In this document: in pieces, positions 40,119 through 50,083 of the stretch
Position numbering within the stretch: position 1 is the stretch's first letter
Layout of the letters: every line of letters starts with the position of its first letter
Assembly: GCF_000426045.1 (NCBI RefSeq)
Contig: NZ_AUEP01000007.1
Span: 186,001 to 250,000, forward strand
Source: Marmoricola sp. URHB0036
GTDB taxonomy: Bacteria > Actinomycetota > Actinomycetes > Propionibacteriales > Nocardioidaceae
Direction: 5' to 3'
DNA length: 64,000 nt
The notes under the pieces: model-generated
What the model was told of the DNA's origin: nothing
Database searches by the model: none
Seen by the model: the letters and a program-made list of their open reading frames with translations, nothing else
Translations under genes and position numbers: made by a program

Positions 40119-41945
40119 CTACTTCTTGGTGGTGACGTACGGCGAGTACGCGTAGGCGCTCCAGCCCACGGCGTTCTTGGCACGCACGACGACCCGCGTC
40201 TTGGTGTTCTTGGGCAGACCGGTGAGGGTCGCCTTCCGCACCGTGGGACCGACACTGAGGGTCTTGGTGCCGTTGAGCAGCTGGTAGCCGGTGATCGCGC
40301 TGCCGCCGGTGGCTGGAGCCGTCCAGGTCACGGTGATGCTGCCGGAGCCGGGTGTGGTCGCGGTGATCGTCGGCGCCGAGGGCACCGTGACCGGGGCCTT
40401 CGGCACGACCGCAGGAGCGGGCACCGCCGCGGAGCTCCCGTCGGGCGAGAGGGTCTTGACCGAGAAGGTGTAGCTGGTGCCGTTGGTCAGCGCGGTGGCG
40501 GCGTACGAGCGCGCGGTCGGGCCCACCGTGGTGGTCACGGCGCCTGGCTGGCGGGTGACCTCGAATCCGGTGATGTCGGCGTCGGTGGTCGGCAGCTGCC
40601 AGGCCAGCGTCGCGGCGGCGTTGCCCGCGGTGGCGGTCACCGAGGTCGGTGCGGGAGCGGGGAGCTTGTCGATGGTGATCGCCGTGACCGAGCCGTCCAG
40701 CTGGATCGGGAACGAGGCCGCCTGCGTCTGGCTGACCGGGCCCGACTGCTCGGAGGGCCGGTAGACCTGGACGCTGGAGGTCTTGCCCAGCTGCACCGTC
40801 GTGCTCGTGGGCGTCACGGGCGTGGGCTGCTTGGTCACCGGGTCGTAGATCTGGATGTCACGCCACATCAGCACGACGTACTGGCCGTTGCGCTTCTGGG
40901 TGACGATGTACTTGCCGTCGCCGGGGAACCCGGTGACCTGGATCGGCAGCGCCTGCGGCGTGAAGGCCGGGCCGGGGTCGCTGAGCAGACCCAGCAGGTT
41001 CTTCATCGCGGTGTACGCCGGCTTCGGGGTGAAGTCGCGGTGCAGCAGGCCGAAGTGGGCCTCGGGGTCGGTCAGTCCGGGATCGTCGAACTCGTCGAGC
41101 AGCTCGTAGGTGTAGACCCGCTTCTCACCGCGGAGGTAGTGCTCGAGCAGCACCCGCGGGGTGTAGACGCCGGCCACGTCCTCCGGCACCGGGAGGTGGC
41201 CGTTCGTGGTGTTGAGCGCGTTGTGGTAGCCCGCCTCGGTGGTGACCAGCGGCTTGGTGGTCGGGATCGACCCGCGGATGGCGGAGGTGATCTGGCTGAC
41301 CTCGTTGGAGGGCTTGTAGCCACCCGGGTACATGTGGCCGTTGGCGTAGTCGGCGTACATGGAGAGGTCACCGGCCGGGACGTAGTTCCACTTGAACGCG
41401 AGGGCGGGTGAGAGCACGGGCAGGGCCGCGGTGGCCGGGTTGGCCTTGGCGGCCTGGTAGAGCTCCCGCTGGCGCGTCAGCAGGTTGACCGGCCACAGCG
41501 GGTCGCCGGAGAGGTCGCACTCGTTGCTGCCCTCGAGGCTCTCCACCGACCCGGCCGGCAGCAGGTTCGCGACGGTGTCGACGTACGCCGCGGCACTGTC
41601 GGTGCTCGAGGGGTTGCCCATGATCAGGTTGAACTTGATGCCCTTGTCGGCGACCGTCTTGATCCCGGCGTACTCGCGCGCGTCGTTGGTGCGCAGGTCG
41701 TCACGGACGTGGCGCACGCCGAGGTCGCCGAGCGCGTTCGCGACGGCAGTGGCGTCCCGGTACGGCGTGTCCAGGAACGGCAGGTGGATGCCGACGCCGT
41801 AGGCATCGACCAGCGAGTCCGCCTGCACCGCCGGGAGCGGAGCGATGTCCGCGGCCGCGGCGCTGGAGCCGCCGTGGGCAGGCGTCAACAGGGCAGCCGA
41901 GAGCATGCCGAGAGTGACGCCGGCAGCGGCAAGGGTTCGTCGCAT
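40119..41945 (-). CDS. Secreted clan GH-A-like glycoside hydrolase with two Fn3 domains
   Basis: A 608-residue exported protein: signal peptide over residues 5-33 (LAAAGVTLGMLSAALLTPA), then a TIM-barrel-like domain to about residue 400. SNE at 140-142 and TTEAGYH with Glu237 fit the acid/base and nucleophile of clan GH-A. Two fibronectin type III repeats follow (about 428-505 and 515-600; PTSVTATAGNAAATLAWQLP and PSAPTITATTPGSGSITVTW). It could trim a polysaccharide made by neighbouring genes; substrate unknown. Confidence 0.75.
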   Translation of the reverse strand: MRRTLAAAGVTLGMLSAALLTPAHGGSSAAAADIAPLPAVQADSLVDAYGVGIHLPFLDTPYRDATAVANALGDLGVRHVRDDLRTNDAREYAGIKTVADKGIKFNLIMGNPSSTDSAAAYVDTVANLLPAGSVESLEGSNECDLSGDPLWPVNLLTRQRELYQAAKANPATAALPVLSPALAFKWNYVPAGDLSMYADYANGHMYPGGYKPSNEVSQITSAIRGSIPTTKPLVTTEAGYHNALNTTNGHLPVPEDVAGVYTPRVLLEHYLRGEKRVYTYELLDEFDDPGLTDPEAHFGLLHRDFTPKPAYTAMKNLLGLLSDPGPAFTPQALPIQVTGFPGDGKYIVTQKRNGQYVVLMWRDIQIYDPVTKQPTPVTPTSTTVQLGKTSSVQVYRPSEQSGPVSQTQAASFPIQLDGSVTAITIDKLPAPAPTSVTATAGNAAATLAWQLPTTDADITGFEVTRQPGAVTTTVGPTARSYAATALTNGTSYTFSVKTLSPDGSSAAVPAPAVVPKAPVTVPSAPTITATTPGSGSITVTWTAPATGGSAITGYQLLNGTKTLSVGPTVRKATLTGLPKNTKTRVVVRAKNAVGWSAYAYSPYVTTKK

Positions 41946-42090
41946 GCTCCAATGATCGGCACATTTGTCCGGTTTCAATCATCGAACGCCCACTCGTCTC
42001 GCCACGTGGGAGCCGACAGTAGACCGGGATTAGACCAGACCTAACCCCCGGCTTTGTGAATCGTTGGAGTCTCGGTTAAAGGGGGTGGCA

Positions 42091-43236
42091 GTGGGCACGG
42101 CGCAGACGGGGCGGTTCGACTACCTCGACGGCATCCGCGCGCTCGCGATCGGCGCCGTCCTCTCCCTGCACTGGCTCTCCTGGTACTCGCCCTTCCTGCA
42201 CGGCGGGTCCATCGGTGTGGATGTGTTCTTCGTGCTCAGCGGCTTCATCATCACCACGATGCTGTGGCGCTCGGGCGCTCCGCGCTCGCTGGGCGCCGGT
42301 TGGTGGGTGTTCGTCCGGCGTCGGGTGATCCGCCTCTACCCCGCCCTCCTCGGGTTGGTCCTCGGCTCGATCGTGCTCTACGCCGTCGTCCCGTCAGCGC
42401 CGCTCGACCCGGGCGAGGTGGCGCGACGTGGCGTGTTCTCGCTGTCCCAGCTCTCCGCCCTCTGGGCCGCCGGCCAGAGCGGCAGCTTCTGGCTGCCGGC
42501 ACTGCACCCGTTCGGGCAGACGTGGTCGCTGGCCATCGAGTGGTACTTCTACCTGCTCTGGCCGGTCGTCGTGCTCGCCGCGCGGGCGCGGGGCGTGCGC
42601 CCCGGACGGCTGGCCGTCGGCAGCCTGGTCGCTGCGGTGCCGCTCTACCTCGTGGCCCTGCCACTGAGCGACTTCTGGTTCTACTTCGGCCCGTCGGCCC
42701 GCTTCGCCGAGCTGCTCGTCGGCGCGTCGCTCGCGCTGTGGTTCCAGGCCGGTGGCGCCCCGACGGGCACGGGCCGAGTCATGGGCAGGGTCCCCTCGTC
42801 CGCCCCCTGGGCCGCGCTGGTGGCCCTCGGCGCCATCACGGTGTTCGCGCCGGCCGCGCACAGCCCTCTCTACCGCTACGTCGAGGTGCCGGTCGCGGCG
42901 CTGGCGACCCTGGTGCTCATCTTCACCGGCTACGGAAACGTTGGCGGGCCGGTCCACCGGCTGTTGAGCCACCCGTGGCTGGCTGCCATCGGGCGCTGCA
43001 GCTACAGCCTCTACCTGTGGCACATCGTGCCGATGCTGCTGCTCGAGAGGGCCGACCTCGGCCTGTCGCGACCGGTCCTCGGACTGCTCACGGTGGCGGC
43101 GACGGCTGCCCTCACCGCTGCCAGCTACCGGTTCCTGGAGCGGCCGTTCCTGCGTCCGCGCAGCGACGTCCTGAGTCCGACACCGACAGCAGACCAACCG
43201 GCGCCGCTGGACCCCTCAGACCGCCAGGCGGCGTAG
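42091..43236 (+). CDS. Acyltransferase 3 family membrane protein
   Basis: A 381-residue OafA/YrhL-type O-acyltransferase with about ten membrane segments. Motifs: FDYLDGIRALAIGAVLSLHW (catalytic-type His), GVDVFFVLSGFIITTML and TWSLAIEWYFYLLWP. It should acylate sugars on the outer face of the membrane. GTG 42091 is preceded by AAAGGGGG; an in-frame GTG at 42085 is also possible. Its last 21 bases overlap the end of the convergent CDP-glycerol transferase gene. Confidence 0.9.
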   Translation: MGTAQTGRFDYLDGIRALAIGAVLSLHWLSWYSPFLHGGSIGVDVFFVLSGFIITTMLWRSGAPRSLGAGWWVFVRRRVIRLYPALLGLVLGSIVLYAVVPSAPLDPGEVARRGVFSLSQLSALWAAGQSGSFWLPALHPFGQTWSLAIEWYFYLLWPVVVLAARARGVRPGRLAVGSLVAAVPLYLVALPLSDFWFYFGPSARFAELLVGASLALWFQAGGAPTGTGRVMGRVPSSAPWAALVALGAITVFAPAAHSPLYRYVEVPVAALATLVLIFTGYGNVGGPVHRLLSHPWLAAIGRCSYSLYLWHIVPMLLLERADLGLSRPVLGLLTVAATAALTAASYRFLERPFLRPRSDVLSPTPTADQPAPLDPSDRQAA

Positions 43237-44391
43237 CTCGAGGACCTGCCGCTCCCCGAGGGCGGTCAGGAGGTCCTCGGCCGCCGTGCGGGACGGCGTC
43301 AGGCCGATCTTGGCCGCGACCTGCGCGCGCTGTCCGGCGCCCTGGGAGCCGTGGGACTCGAGGTCTTCGAGGAACTGAGCGAACGGCTCGCGAGGCCCGA
43401 CGAGCTCGCCCGGTGCCCAGTCGAGGACATCGGCCGGGAGCAGCTGACGGGTGTAGCTGTCGCGGTCGGGGACCAGGAAGGCCATCGGTCGGCCGAGGAG
43501 CAGGTAGTCGACCCAGACACTGGAGTAGTCGGTGACCAGGCCACGCGCGGCGCCGAGGACGCCGTACAGGCTCGCGCCTTCCCGCACGAGGTCGGCGTCG
43601 GTGATCGTGACGGCGCCCTCCCAGCGCCGCTCCTCGGCGTCCATGGGGTGCGGCTTGATGACCAGCTGGAGCCCCCGCGCGCGCAACCCGGCCAGGAGGG
43701 CCCGGATCTGCTCGTGCCCGTCCTCGGCGCCCTCCGCGAGCTCGGACTGCTCCCGCATCGCGCCCACCGCCCGGGTCCGGCGGAACGTCGGCATCCAGAC
43801 CACGAAGTCAGCGGTGACGCCAAGGCGGGCCAGCCGCTCGGCGTCCACCGGGCGCCACAGCTGGTCGGTACGCGGGTTGCCGGTGAGCAGCACGTGGTCC
43901 TCGCGTACGCCGAATGCGGCGGCCTGGTAGCCGGAGAAGAGGGCGGTGCTCCCGACGAACCAGGTGCTGGAGATCTGCCCGCCGACACCGTTCTCCGGCC
44001 GGACGTCCTTCGGGCCGTCGCCGTGCCAGAGGTTGACGATCGGCTTGCGAGCGGTGGGCCGCGGGCTGCCGTAGAGGCCGTGGGTGAAGAACACCACCTC
44101 GGCCCGCAGGTAGGCGACCAGCCCGCGGAGGCTGGCCTTCGGCACCAGCACCATCCCCTGCTCGGCGAGCTCGAGCACCTCGGCCGGAGCCGGACCCGAC
44201 TCACGGAGCCAGACCACCCGGCCGGCGTACCGCCGCAGAAGCGCCCGCGCCACCTCGAACGCGTTGCCCTCGGTCTCCGGGTAGGCCGAGACGACGACCG
44301 ACCGCGACTGCGGGACGACCCCGGAGAGGACGGTCAGGGTGACGCGGAGCAGCCGGAGGACGGTGGCGACGGCGAGGTCCCGCAGGTTCAT
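43216..44391 (-). CDS. CDP-glycerol glycerophosphotransferase family protein
   Basis: A 391-residue TagB/TagF-like transferase: NLWHGDGPKDV, LLTGNPRTDQLW, LQLVIKPHPMD and LVTDYSSVWVDYLLLGRP are the family's nucleotide- and acceptor-site blocks. It would add glycerol- or another polyol-phosphate to a lipid-linked glycan, suggesting a teichoic-acid-like polymer. Last gene of a six-gene operon; overlaps the flippase gene (ATGA). Confidence 0.88.
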   Translation of the reverse strand: MNLRDLAVATVLRLLRVTLTVLSGVVPQSRSVVVSAYPETEGNAFEVARALLRRYAGRVVWLRESGPAPAEVLELAEQGMVLVPKASLRGLVAYLRAEVVFFTHGLYGSPRPTARKPIVNLWHGDGPKDVRPENGVGGQISSTWFVGSTALFSGYQAAAFGVREDHVLLTGNPRTDQLWRPVDAERLARLGVTADFVVWMPTFRRTRAVGAMREQSELAEGAEDGHEQIRALLAGLRARGLQLVIKPHPMDAEERRWEGAVTITDADLVREGASLYGVLGAARGLVTDYSSVWVDYLLLGRPMAFLVPDRDSYTRQLLPADVLDWAPGELVGPREPFAQFLEDLESHGSQGAGQRAQVAAKIGLTPSRTAAEDLLTALGERQVLELRRLAV

Positions 44392-45689
44392 GAAGCCTCG
44401 ACCGGCGCCGGCAGCTCGTCGGAGTGGGGCACGGTGTCGCGGAAGCGGGCGATCGAGGTGCTCGCGGCGTACCCGGCGACACCACCCACCAGGTGCCCGA
44501 TGCCCCACGCGGCGGCGACCCAGACCGTCCCGTGCGAGGCCAGCGTGGCGGCCAGGCCGAGCATCACGATCGTGCTCAGCACCTGCACCCCGATCATCGC
44601 GGGCAGGTGGCTGGCGAGGCGGAGCCGGATCGCGCCCCAGTAGTTGAAGGCGGCGCCGACGGTCGCGAACGACAGCACGCGCAGCGTCCAGGTGCCCTGG
44701 TCGACGTAGTGCGGGCCGAAGATCTGCAGGAAGTACGGCGCCAGCGGGTACATCAGCACCGCCCCGGCGGCCGAGCAGACGATCAGGGTCAGGCCCGACT
44801 TGCGGACGAGCTGGCGTCGGCCGCTCGTCGCCCGCTCGCTCTCGGCGTACCCCGCGTTGGCCACCGCCAGGATCACGGCGTGCAGGAGGGTGACGATCTG
44901 GAAGCTGATGAAGTACGCCGCCCCGTCGGCCGACCCCCGGGCGTTGATCACCAGCAGCGGGAACACCAGCAGCGGCAGCACCGTGAGCACGTAGGTGACG
45001 TAGCCCGCGCCAGCGAACCGACGGGCGTCGAGCAGCGTCCGCGACGGTGACAACGACCGACGGCCCGGCACGTGGCGGAAGATGACCCACAGGCTGGCGG
45101 CCGCGCAGACCGCGATGCCGCCGCCCACGGAGGCGTACAGCCCCAGCGCACCCAGGCCGGCCAGCGCGAAGGGCAGCGCGCACTTGATGACGCCGAGCAT
45201 GATGCCGTTGAGCCGGAGGTAGTCGCGGACCCGGTTGACGGCCAGGAAGACGCTGTCGGAGAGCACGTTGACCGCTGTGCCGCCGACCAGGAGGCAGTAG
45301 ATGCCGATCGCCACCGGCGAGCCCAGCACGGAGGTCAAGCTCGGGGAGGTGACGGGTAGCAGCAGGCAGTAGACGAGGGCGAAGCCGGCCCCGGCGACAC
45401 CGACGACGACGGCCGCGGTGGTCACGTCGGCGGCCTTCCGGTCGCTGGTCGGCATCGTCTTGAGGATCGCGATGTTCAACCCCAGCTGGGCAAACAGCGC
45501 CAGCGAGTCGGCGGCAGCGACCAGCGAGCCGGCCAGTCCGACGTCCGAGGGGCTGGCCACGTGGGCCGCGATGACCCAGAACACCGCTCCGCCGCCGGCC
45601 ATCAGCACGGTGGTCAGGAAGATCAGCGCCGAGTTGACCATCAGCTGGTCGGACCGGGCGGACCGGAGCCTGGCGATCACGGCGCTCAT
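44388..45689 (-). CDS. Polysaccharide flippase (Wzx/MATE-like)
   Basis: A 433-residue protein with 12 or more membrane segments, MOP superfamily (VNSALIFLTTVLMAGGGAVFW, FAGAGYVTYVLTVLPLLVFPLLV). It probably flips a lipid-linked oligosaccharide. Overlaps both neighbours by four bases. Confidence 0.85.
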   Translation of the reverse strand: MSAVIARLRSARSDQLMVNSALIFLTTVLMAGGGAVFWVIAAHVASPSDVGLAGSLVAAADSLALFAQLGLNIAILKTMPTSDRKAADVTTAAVVVGVAGAGFALVYCLLLPVTSPSLTSVLGSPVAIGIYCLLVGGTAVNVLSDSVFLAVNRVRDYLRLNGIMLGVIKCALPFALAGLGALGLYASVGGGIAVCAAASLWVIFRHVPGRRSLSPSRTLLDARRFAGAGYVTYVLTVLPLLVFPLLVINARGSADGAAYFISFQIVTLLHAVILAVANAGYAESERATSGRRQLVRKSGLTLIVCSAAGAVLMYPLAPYFLQIFGPHYVDQGTWTLRVLSFATVGAAFNYWGAIRLRLASHLPAMIGVQVLSTIVMLGLAATLASHGTVWVAAAWGIGHLVGGVAGYAASTSIARFRDTVPHSDELPAPVEAS

Positions 45690-48091
45690 CGGTAGATCCG
45701 GCTCTTCGGGGAGCTGTAGACGAGGTCGAGGCGTCGGGCCAGCTCCTGCTGCGGGTAGACGTAGTTGATCAGGTCGCCGGTGTAGAAGATGGTGGAGCGG
45801 CCCTCGTCGAGGATCTGCCGGTCGACGTACACGAAGGCGTCGCGGGTCAGCAGCGTCGGGTAGAGCCGGTCCGCGATCGGCGCGGCGTTGTCGGTGGCGG
45901 CCAGCATCTTCACCATCACGTTGCGGTTGCCGATGATCTTGGAGTGGTACTGCGTGGCCGCGTCGGTCCGCGCCAGCCAGTCGATGGCCTGTGTCTCGGA
46001 GTCCGAGGTGTAGAAGCGGTCGTAGTAGCTGCCGGAGCTGGCCAGCGCGAGCCGCTGCTGCTGACCGCCGATGAGCGCGGGCAGCACCCCGCCGAGGATC
46101 AGCAGCACCACGACCGGGATCGCCACCACGAGCGTCCCGGCTCTGGACCCCAGTCGGCGCAGCACCATCCACAGTCCCGCGGCCATCAAAGGAGCGACCA
46201 CGAGCAGCGTCTGCTGGAAGGCGCGGAGGACGCCGTAGTCGACGGACAGGTTCGGCACCAGCACGATCAGTCCCAGGGCCGCCACCGCACCGACGGACAG
46301 GAAGGCGACCTCGCGCGGCGGGCGCGGTGGGTCACCGGCGCCCCGACGGCGCCAGAGCAGCCAGACCAGGCCGAGCAGCAGGAACACCTGCAGCAGCCCG
46401 GCGCAGGCGACCTTGGCGGCAGCGTTGACGTGGACCGGGTCGGCTCCCAGCGAGTCCAGCAGCTTCCCGACCGGGGTCAGCGGCGCCCGCCCGGCCGGCA
46501 CGATCTCCGGTCGCAGCTCGGCCCGGCCGGGGTGCCGGATCAGCAGGTCCTGCGGGGCGATCTTCTGGTTGCGGTAGGTCATCGTCTTGCCGACGTAGCT
46601 GTTCAGCCGGTCGCGGGGCGTGGTGCTGTCCTTGGCGAACAACCGGTAGGAGGTGTCTGAGGAGCCCGGGCCGTCCTGGCCGTTGCCGGTGATGGCGGCC
46701 ACCGTCTGCTTGAGAACGGCGGAGGCGTGGCCGCCGGTGTGGGTGACCGGTCCGGCCCAGAGCAGGCTGGCCGCGACCAGGAAGCCGATCACGACCGGGT
46801 TGAGCAGCACCAGCCCGAAGGTCGAGCGGGCGGCGGTGCGGGCGGTGCCCTCCTGCCCACGGAACCGGTGTCGCACGGCCTGGAGGACCACCATCGCGAC
46901 CACGGCGGTCACCAGGCCCATCAGCATCACGTACGTCGTCGAGTAGTGCGACAGCACGACGCCGAGTCCGAAGAGGGCCACCATCGGCCGCTGCCACGGC
47001 GTACGACGGTCGGTGGCCACCAGCAGCACCAAGGCCAGGAAGAAGAAGGCCATCTCCTGACGCACCAGGTAGGGCATGTCGACGAAGAAGGTGGGGAAGG
47101 CGAGCGTGAACGTCGTGGCCACCAGGGCGAGCCGACGTGAGAGGAAGCGCCGGGAGTACAGGAAGGTGAGCACCGGTACGACGGCGAAGACCAGCTGCAG
47201 CAGGACCTTGAACACAACCTCGCCGGAGAGCCCGGTGGTCTGGGTGAGCACGGTCGGCAGGATGTTCACGCTCAGGCAGGCGTTGTAGGCGTTCTCGAGG
47301 GCGCCCATCTGCCACCGCTGGGCGCCGTCGGTCAGCCGGAAGGCGAGGAACTCGGCCTGGATGTCGTGCCCCGTGATCGTCCAGCCCCGCAGCGAGGTCG
47401 CGAGCAGCAGGCTGGTGGCGACCAGGAACAGCGACCGGACGTCGCGCCACAGGCTGCCCTCGCGGGTGACCATGAGCGCGAGCAGCGCGGCAGCGGCCAG
47501 AGCCTGGCCGACGAGGGCGAACCCGGCACCCGCGTCGTTGTTGAGGCGTACGGCGCCGACAACGGCCAGCAGCACCGCGCCGACAGCCAGGGACTGCACC
47601 AGCTCGAAGCGGGCCGTCAGGGCTCGACGGACGACGTCGACGACCGGGAACGAGCCGACGAGCGGGGTGCCCGGACGCCAGGCGAGCAGGGCGAGGTCGA
47701 GGACGAGCCAGGTGACCGCCAGCGCAGCCGGTGCCAGCGGGTGGTCGACCCCGACGACGGGCAGCGCGAAGTTGACCACGAAACCGACGACGATCAGGGC
47801 CAGCATGCTGGCGCCGAACGAGTAGCAGAGCCGGGCGGCCGGGCTGTCGGTCAGCAACGGCGCCCGGCGGAACAGCACCAGGGTGGGGAACCCGACGAGC
47901 AGCCCGAGGGCGAGCAGCGGCCGCACGACCGGCACGTCGAGCTCGAGACCCACGACGAGCGCGGCGACGAGCAGCGGCACCGCAGCCCAGAACCGCTGGA
48001 GGGGGTGGGTCGCGAAGAGCTCCTTGGGGACTCGACCGATCCTCGCGAGGGACATGCCGCCGTGGCGGTGGCGGGCGGACACCTCAGACAT
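45686..48091 (-). CDS. Large polytopic membrane protein, DUF2206-like
   Basis: 801 residues with roughly 15 membrane segments and an extracytoplasmic C-terminal region of about 110 residues. Loop residues such as GHDIQAEF and VRQEMAFFFLALVLL resemble DUF2206/GT-C-type proteins, which use lipid-phosphate sugars outside the membrane. A role as polymerase or GT-C transferase is likely but unproven. It overlaps the acyltransferase gene by eight bases and the flippase by four. Confidence 0.7.
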   Translation of the reverse strand: MSEVSARHRHGGMSLARIGRVPKELFATHPLQRFWAAVPLLVAALVVGLELDVPVVRPLLALGLLVGFPTLVLFRRAPLLTDSPAARLCYSFGASMLALIVVGFVVNFALPVVGVDHPLAPAALAVTWLVLDLALLAWRPGTPLVGSFPVVDVVRRALTARFELVQSLAVGAVLLAVVGAVRLNNDAGAGFALVGQALAAAALLALMVTREGSLWRDVRSLFLVATSLLLATSLRGWTITGHDIQAEFLAFRLTDGAQRWQMGALENAYNACLSVNILPTVLTQTTGLSGEVVFKVLLQLVFAVVPVLTFLYSRRFLSRRLALVATTFTLAFPTFFVDMPYLVRQEMAFFFLALVLLVATDRRTPWQRPMVALFGLGVVLSHYSTTYVMLMGLVTAVVAMVVLQAVRHRFRGQEGTARTAARSTFGLVLLNPVVIGFLVAASLLWAGPVTHTGGHASAVLKQTVAAITGNGQDGPGSSDTSYRLFAKDSTTPRDRLNSYVGKTMTYRNQKIAPQDLLIRHPGRAELRPEIVPAGRAPLTPVGKLLDSLGADPVHVNAAAKVACAGLLQVFLLLGLVWLLWRRRGAGDPPRPPREVAFLSVGAVAALGLIVLVPNLSVDYGVLRAFQQTLLVVAPLMAAGLWMVLRRLGSRAGTLVVAIPVVVLLILGGVLPALIGGQQQRLALASSGSYYDRFYTSDSETQAIDWLARTDAATQYHSKIIGNRNVMVKMLAATDNAAPIADRLYPTLLTRDAFVYVDRQILDEGRSTIFYTGDLINYVYPQQELARRLDLVYSSPKSRIYR

Positions 48092-48935
48092 GGCTCGCCT
48101 CGTCGGCGGGCGCGGGTGTGCCCCAGCGCGACAGCGGAAGGTCGGTGAGCTCGGGCCACTGCAGGATGACCCGCTCGTGACGCGCGACCATCTCCTCGAG
48201 CAGGGCCTGGGGGTTCTCGAAGTCCTTCGGCTCGAGCGGCTCGTGCAACCGGACGTAGGGTCCCTGCTCGTCGAGGACGTAGCTCATCACCACGACCTGG
48301 ACACCGGCGTCGGCGGCGATCCTGGCTGCCCCGAAGGAGCCGAGGACGTCGCGTCCGACGAACCGGAGCGGCGTACGGCCGGGGACGTCGGAGGCCACGG
48401 CCACGATCGCGCCCTGGTTGAGCAGGTCGATGATGCCCTGGGTGCCGACCTCGGCGCTGACCCGGACGCCGCCACCCGTGCAGGCGACTTTCATGTGTTG
48501 CTTGAGCCAGCGCGGGGCGTCGTCGCGGACCATGTACGGGTAGACGACCATGTGCGGTGGGGCACCCAGACGGGACAGCGAGGCGAAGGCCCCCTCGTAG
48601 GTGCCGTGGTGCACGAAGTTGAGCATCACGCCACGGCCACCGCTCCGCGCGGCCTCGAGGTGCTCCAGGCCCTCCACCCGCATCCGGGTGATCAGCTCGG
48701 GGTGCCAGCGCAGCTCGCCTCGCCAGATCTGGGCCTTCACGTAGGCCCGGGCAGCGGCGTCGAGGTCGGCGTCCGGTCGGGCGCGCTCGAGCAGGAACCG
48801 CATCTGCTCGCGCGCCTCGGCCCGCACCGACGGGCGCCACCAGGCAGCCCGGAAGCGTACGGCGACGACGACCGGAAGCAGCACCCGAGGGATGTGCCGG
48901 CGGATCGACTCCACGAGGTCGGCCAGGCTGGCCAT
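48084..48935 (-). CDS. LpxL/HtrB-like lysophospholipid acyltransferase
   Basis: A 283-residue member of the LpxL/PatA family with the H-x4-E motif in NFVHHGTYEGAF, then KVACTGGGVRV and the VASDVPGRTPLRFVG block. In Gram-positives the known relative is mycobacterial PatA, which acylates phosphatidylinositol mannosides. Here it sits among glycan-assembly genes, suggesting acylation of a glycolipid intermediate. Shares one base with the upstream glycosyltransferase gene (TGATG). Confidence 0.85.
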   Translation of the reverse strand: MASLADLVESIRRHIPRVLLPVVVAVRFRAAWWRPSVRAEAREQMRFLLERARPDADLDAAARAYVKAQIWRGELRWHPELITRMRVEGLEHLEAARSGGRGVMLNFVHHGTYEGAFASLSRLGAPPHMVVYPYMVRDDAPRWLKQHMKVACTGGGVRVSAEVGTQGIIDLLNQGAIVAVASDVPGRTPLRFVGRDVLGSFGAARIAADAGVQVVVMSYVLDEQGPYVRLHEPLEPKDFENPQALLEEMVARHERVILQWPELTDLPLSRWGTPAPADEASHV

Positions 48936-50083
48936 CACGCATCCACCTTCCTGAGGCCGGGTCGGGCGGCCTGGTCGAGCACGCGCAGCGTGCGGTCCTC
49001 CTGGCGGCTCCAGTCCCACCGCGCCCGGGCCGCCTCGCGCCCGGCCGCGCCCAGGGCAGCGGCGCGGGCGGGATCAGTCAGTACGACGGCGAGGGCGTCG
49101 GCGAGCGCACCGGCATCGCCGGGCGGCACCAGCAGGCCGTCGACCTCGTCGCGGACCACGAACGGGATGCCTCCCGTCGCCGAGCCCACCACCGGGCAAC
49201 CGGTCGCCATCGCCTCGACCAGGGTCATGCCGAAGGACTCCGACTCGGTCAGCGACGGCAGCACCGTCACCCCGGCGCGCTGGTAGTACGCAGGCAGCTC
49301 GTCGTGCTCGACCCGGCCGTGCCACTCGATCGCGTCAGCCACACCGAGCGCCTCGGCCCTTTGCCGAAGTGCGGGCACGTCGTCACCGTCGCCGACGATG
49401 TCGAGGCGTACGTCGGGCACGGTCTCGCGCAGCCGGCCCAGGGAGTCCACGAGCACGTGCAGTCCCTTCCACCGGGAGGTGCGCTCGACGCGACCGACGT
49501 AGAGGACGCCCGGCCCGCGGGGGGCGTCGTGGATCGGGGGCCGGAAGAGGTCGGTGTCCACGCCCGGCGGCACCAGCCGAGCCCGGCCGGTCGCGTGCGC
49601 CAGCGAGACCGGCGAGACCGCGACCAGGTCGGTGCAGCGGGCGAAGACTCGCGGCAGGACGTGTCGTTCGTACGCGCGGAGCAGCGCATCGGCGGGGTGG
49701 CCGCCCTTGACCATCGAGCCCGAGTGGTAGGTCATCACGACCGGCACCGGTGAGCGCAGGGCCGCGACGTCGGCCAGTCCGGGGACCGGCGCGTGGGCGT
49801 TCACGACGTCGACGTCGAGGCGGGTCAGCAGGCGGCGTACCTGCCACCACCAGAGCGGGTTCACCGGGGTGTTCGACAGGGTCAGCCAGGTGCCGAGCCG
49901 GATCACGGGGATGCCGTGGAAGGTCTCGTGACGGCTCCGCGTCGAGGTGCCGGTCGTGATCACGGTGACGTCGTAGCGACCCGACTGCTGGAGCACCTGC
50001 GCCAGCCAGCCGACGTAGCCCTCCAGGCCACCCACATCAGGTGGGAAGCGAGGCGTGACGAGCGCGACCTTGAGCCGGGTCAT
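48935..50083 (-). CDS. GT4-family glycosyltransferase
   Basis: A 382-residue GT-B enzyme: TPRFPPDVGGLEGYVGWLA at the N-terminus, VLYVGRVERTSRWKGLHVL, and SESFGMTLVEAMATGCPVVG with the E-x7-E nucleotide-sugar site. Donor and acceptor unknown. ATG 50083 overlaps the upstream stop (ATGA). Confidence 0.9.
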   Translation of the reverse strand: MTRLKVALVTPRFPPDVGGLEGYVGWLAQVLQQSGRYDVTVITTGTSTRSRHETFHGIPVIRLGTWLTLSNTPVNPLWWWQVRRLLTRLDVDVVNAHAPVPGLADVAALRSPVPVVMTYHSGSMVKGGHPADALLRAYERHVLPRVFARCTDLVAVSPVSLAHATGRARLVPPGVDTDLFRPPIHDAPRGPGVLYVGRVERTSRWKGLHVLVDSLGRLRETVPDVRLDIVGDGDDVPALRQRAEALGVADAIEWHGRVEHDELPAYYQRAGVTVLPSLTESESFGMTLVEAMATGCPVVGSATGGIPFVVRDEVDGLLVPPGDAGALADALAVVLTDPARAAALGAAGREAARARWDWSRQEDRTLRVLDQAARPGLRKVDA

